A DNA stretch of 64,000 nt from Misgurnus anguillicaudatus. Lineage: Eukaryota > Chordata > Actinopteri > Cypriniformes > Cobitidae. The stretch lies in contig NC_073337.2 of assembly GCF_027580225.2 (NCBI RefSeq), forward strand, positions 14,180,001-14,244,000, given 5' to 3'. A program made the position numbers and the translations under genes. Of this stretch, positions 60,349 to 64,000 are shown piece after piece; the stretch's first letter is position 1, and every line of letters begins with the position of its first letter. The notes under the pieces were generated by a model. It worked only from the letters and a program-made list of their open reading frames with translations. It searched no databases and was not told the origin of the DNA.

Positions 60349-60720
60349 CTCTCAACTCACGTTCAAAGTCATATCCCAGCGTCCCTCTTTGCAGCGCAAA
60401 AGCCCGTGTTGACACTTTGTTTAATATAAAGCGGCCAGCGGGAAATTACCAGATACAGAATTTTGCTCGTGCCCATGCTGCCCTGGGCCCTTTGGAGGTC
60501 TTGGGCCCCTAGGCATTTGCCCAGTTGCCCGTATGGTTAATCCGGCCCTGGTATTACATGTTTATAACACTAAAACATATTATAAATCTTCAAGAATTTT
60601 GACAACCTATATATCATTGGAAAGCTCTAAGAACCTAGTTTTCATATTTCAATTTTTTTGCAGTAATAATAATGCAGTGACAGTAATTTATTCATTTGGG
60701 ATAATATGTAAAAATAGTAG

Positions 60721-62158
60721 GCAGCAAACCATTGAAACCTTAGTGCCCTTTGTTGGTAAAACCACTAAAAAACATTTTTTTGTAACTGTAATTTGAAATT
60801 TGGATCAGAACTGCAGTAGTTGAGACTCATGACTTCATGTTTTTAGCATTTTGGGAAAAAACATTTTTATTGTTTTTAAATATAAAATCACCTTCTCTTA
60901 GAACGAGTGTGTTAAAAACAACACAATCAGTGTTAGTTTAGGGACAACACAGTGAATGACTTGACCCTGAATCCACACATCTCTCTGTTATTATTGGAAC
61001 AACACTTTTTGTTTTACTTTTAACACAACTTGTGTTTTATTTTAAACAAAATGAACACAAAATGACACATAATGTGTTAAAGTAACACACCACTGTTTTT
61101 CAATATTTTACTATGTTCTTACCTCAACTCAAACGAATAATAGATACCTATCTTTATTCAATGCGTGCACTGTGATTGTGTTAGCATTTAGCCTAGCCCC
61201 ATTTATTCCTATGGCTCCAAACAGGGATGAATTTAGAAGCCACCAAACACTTCCACGTTTTCCCTATTTAAAGACTGTTACATGAGTAGTTACATGAGTA
61301 TGGTGGCACAAAATAAATGTGGCAGTTTTTTAAAAATGTGGCAGTTTCCTTTAAATGCATAACGTAAAAAATTAACACATCCTTTCTTAAAAGTGTATAT
61401 ACATGATTGCATTATTTTTATTTATTAAAAAAACTTAACTGCTATAACTATTCAATATATATTATTTTAAAGGTGCCATTACCTTTTCAGTTAAGGGGTT
61501 ATGCTGTACTTCATTGCCTAATGCCATGTTTACTGTGACTGTTAAGTACTGACTTTAGAAAAGTGGTTTACACAACCACTGTGTGTGAATGCACCTGTGC
61601 ATTTCCTCCTTATCTGTAGTTTGGGGCACTTGTCTCCAGAGCTTTTATGTGAAGATCAACTACCATGTGCCCGCATGATTACATTCTAGCCACAGTCAGT
61701 AAGATAAAGGCCTAACATATTAACTAAGTAAACTCTGGTAAGAACACCTGGATGGGGTGGGTCTAACAACTATTTGACCCCGCTGTGATGACAGGGACAC
61801 AACCACACAGTCAACTCGGTTAAGTTGTTAAGCCCATATCTACTGTAGCATTCACTTGTGTGGTTTTGACCTAAAAGAATAAGAGTTTTTGTGGTTTGAT
61901 CATATTTAAACTTTTTCCTTGGTTGCAAAACAAAATTGTGATCACCAACTTTTTCAGAGGACCTCATTGTGAAAGTATTTTTCCGCTCACTTCCCTATCA
62001 TTCATCAATTAAAAAGTATTACGAACAATTTTAGTAATTTTACAGTTTTATAGTGTTTAAAAAATAACAATATTGTATTGTATTTAATATTTAATGGACT
62101 AATCCCATGAAGCACTTATAGTACTTAAGTACAAAATACAATTTATTAGATTTGTCAA
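60721..62158. other. intergenic, no gene
   Basis: Possible decayed MITE between about 60905 (GTGTTAAAAACAACAC) and 61410. Otherwise nothing recognised. Confidence 0.45.
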
Positions 62159-63064
62159 TATAAATTATACTACAGCGTTCTTGAATGAGTGATTGTGATT
62201 GGCTGGCTGCAATTATTTTCAGATAACGCACGACTAGTCCAGGCTTGTTGTCCGCATTATAGCTTTATATTACGTTGCAACATATAAATCGCTATAATGA
62301 AGTTCACAACTGAGAAAGAGTCACTACATCCCAACGTTGAAGACAGGTAATCACACACTTTTAAGGTTTGTTTCTCATTCACGCGCAAATATCTGTATTA
62401 CACCAACAAATGCCTAAAAACCGTTAGTAGTTTAAAATATCTGTCAGCGACCATGGGGATACATCGACGTCGAGCTCGCTGGTTCTTTGCTGTCATGATT
62501 ATATTAAATATAGCTGCATTTTAAAGTCAGGACATGTTTGGTACTCCACGCAGATTGAATTTGGATGTAAACGTGCTTTAATCCAGTAAAAACAGCTCCC
62601 CTCTTTGACCTGTATGTGTTTATATGGCGTTGTTGACGGTCATTGCAGCGTCTGTAGCTATGCTAACAACGACATCGTCGGCGTACAACAGTTCTCATCA
62701 TAAGAAAGTTTTAGGGAGAAAACCACGATGTTTATGTCAAAACACGATAAATGTATTGTTGTGTCAGTTAGCTAAGCTTGTTGTAACAATATTGATCCAT
62801 TTTTAAGACTTCACCACACAGACTTATCAGTCGTTCAGTAATCTCATGAGCTCACTGTTTATCTTATGAACGATGTAATTCATTAACATTATTAGTACAA
62901 AATGACTTCATATATTATCTAAAAATATACAGTGTATATATCTGTAAATTCCTACAAAAGCAGTAGTACAATAGAGTAGTATGTCCACATCACTAGATAT
63001 AATTTATATACTTCAAACACTGTATATGAGTGTATGTGTCGTTTTTTCAAAATGTTTATGTACA
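62159..63064. other. itih downstream region; possible repeat
   Basis: GAATGAGTGATTGTGATTGGCTGG to TATAAATCGCTATAATGAAG (62184-62301) recalls a recurrent fish repeat. An apparent ATG frame ending at a GTAATC donor (62298-62347) has no supported partner exon. Confidence 0.3.
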
Positions 63065-63070
63065 TTTATT
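63065..63070 (-). terminator. candidate itih polyadenylation signal
   Basis: AATAAA on the minus strand, 37 bases after the stop codon. It would give a very short 3' UTR; more distal signals are possible. Confidence 0.35.
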
Positions 63071-63107
63071 TGTGTCATCATGAGGCTTTAGTCCAGATAT
63101 GTGCGTT

Positions 63108-63415
63108 TCAGTGTGTGTTTGTTCCATTAGCCCCGTATCCTGTGTCAAACAGGTGTGACACCACATAATCATTGTACTGTCCGTCAATCAATTTAGCTGC
63201 GTTGTTTTTGGCAAACCAGCAGTCTACCGTCTGCTTTCCAGAGTAGATTCGCCTGCTTTTCTTCATGACGGTGACCGTTCGATCCTTTAGCTTCAACGCG
63301 GGAAAACTGGTCAGCGTGGTATTTTTTTCTTGTGTTTCGTGTGTGCTGTTTTTTCCAGCCATGCTGAAGTTTCCTGGGATATGGGTCAATGTGACGTCCT
63401 CGTTCATGAACTGAC
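63108..63415 (-). CDS. itih5: inter-alpha-trypsin inhibitor heavy chain, last coding exon (itih5-like)
   Basis: The exon starts after acceptor GTTCACAG (first base 63415, phase 1) and ends at TGA 63110-63108. It encodes about 102 residues with the typical end of the ITIH C-terminal domain: GQFM near the start, then SRRIYSG, DCWFAKNNAAKLIDG and DYVVSHLFDTG. ITIH proteins are secreted heavy chains that can be covalently transferred to hyaluronan in the extracellular matrix; this domain lies after the usual cleavage point. Four N-x-S/T sequons are visible (NFS, NST, NTT, NGT). Upstream exons lie beyond 64000. The family call is firm. The choice of itih5 rests on linkage with sfmbt2, since ITIH5 is next to SFMBT2 in human. 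Confidence 0.82.
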
Positions 63416-63612
63416 CTGTGAACACAGAATTATTTTTATTTTATATTGTACATAAAAATAAGTTTTATTGATTAGTAATAAACTCATGAGTTACAAACCC
63501 TAAATAGCTGCCTTGTCTAAACAGCATTTTAATAAGGCATCATTGGTGCACTCCTGACTGTTTCTTATGGTAGGCAGAATCATAATGCTGTTTGGTTAAA
63601 TTCAAAGCTTAA

Positions 63613-63890
63613 AGGAACAGTATGTAAGAACTTTATATCAATTAAACATAAAATGGCCCAGATATGTCACTAAACGTTAAGAAATCATTTTAATTTCAAA
63701 TACTTATATCACTGACAACAGTGGTCCGGCCAGGATATTGTCATTTAAAAAGTGGAGTTGCAGCCCTCAACTGATGTTTATGTTGTCATTTTGTGTACTG
63801 GCCACCAGTTGTGTGATTGCAGTACCAATTTTAGCCACAAGTTTTGTGATTGCAGTACCAGTTTTGACCACAATCCTACATACTGTTCCT
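63613..63890. mobile_element. TTAA-flanked MITE in the itih intron
   Basis: 278 bp, ends AGGAACAGTATGTAAGAACT and the complement of CCTACATACTGTTCCT; TTAA at both sides. The remaining 110 bases of the window show nothing. Confidence 0.82.
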
Positions 63891-64000
63891 TTAAATTTGA
63901 AGTATTCTTAACAGGGAAGGCAATCCCAGAATGTCAATTGGCACTATTTATTCACTTATGTGGTTTTATTTTTAGAATCTTTGGTCTTAGGACCTTGGTA

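Larger units (their letters stand above)
58413..60550 (-). mobile_element. 2.1-kb hAT element (CAGGGCCGGATTAA ends)
   Basis: Ends CAGGGCCAGATTAACACTTT and GGTTAATCCGGCCCTG, flanked by a perfect 8-bp duplication GTATTACA (58405-58412, 60551-60558). It holds a transposase-like relic and a second nested hAT element. Confidence 0.88.
58077..60720. repeat. three-unit tandem repeat (about 157-176 bp) split by a hAT element
   Basis: Units begin near 58077, 58253 and 60556 (58410 once the insertion is removed). Each has ATGTTTATAACAC-like sequence, TGGAAAGCT and TTTTCATATTT in the same order. GGGCCCAAAT recurs at unit junctions. Confidence 0.7.

Noticed and set aside
62288..62347. Candidate first exon ending at a GTAATC donor
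   Set aside because: Short, no partner exon, and the surrounding sequence resembles a dispersed repeat.

Overview
The window is vertebrate nuclear DNA and most resembles a cyprinid or related ostariophysan fish. It is AT-rich, has small exons with GT-AG introns, and is saturated with short palindromic DNA transposons of the kind familiar from carp and zebrafish genomes, such as elements opening AGGGATAGTTCACCC at TTAA sites. Only three protein-coding genes are recognisable. They occupy a few percent of the window.

Genes. (1) The 5' coding exons of an SFMBT-type Polycomb gene lie on the minus strand at 29054-29799 and match sfmbt2 best. The rest of the gene would lie to the left, so positions 1-29053 are read as one long intron. 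(2) A complete eight-exon STIMATE/TMEM110-like gene lies on the plus strand at 39963-55400 and encodes 273 residues. (3) The last coding exon of an inter-alpha-trypsin inhibitor heavy chain gene lies on the minus strand at 63108-63415; it is itih5 by position. The order sfmbt2(-), stimate-like(+), itih(-) matches human SFMBT2-ITIH5 on 10p14 as recalled, with an extra STIMATE relative in between. The paralogous human 3p21 block carries SFMBT1, STIMATE and ITIH4.

Layout. 1-7 kb: intron with four palindromic elements. 6.7-11.7 kb: a hAT element (8-bp target duplication, degenerate BED-finger relic) that hosts a foldback MITE, a TTAA-flanked MITE and a nearly intact LTR retrotransposon (7081-10538, ACTAT duplications). 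The LTR element carries only a gag-like reading frame, mostly made of in-frame tandem repeats. 12-29 kb: more DNA elements, including a THAP-type composite (16020-17310). 29-36.6 kb: sfmbt2 start, first intron and probable promoter. 39.6-55.4 kb: the STIMATE-like gene, whose 8.7-kb first intron holds a second, inverted copy of the THAP-type composite. 56.8-60.6 kb: nested TTAA and hAT elements, one splitting a short tandem array. 63-64 kb: itih exon.

The genes are not an operon-like unit. The linkage looks like a conserved vertebrate paralogon. The densest novelty is in the nested mobile elements, above all the gag-only LTR element.
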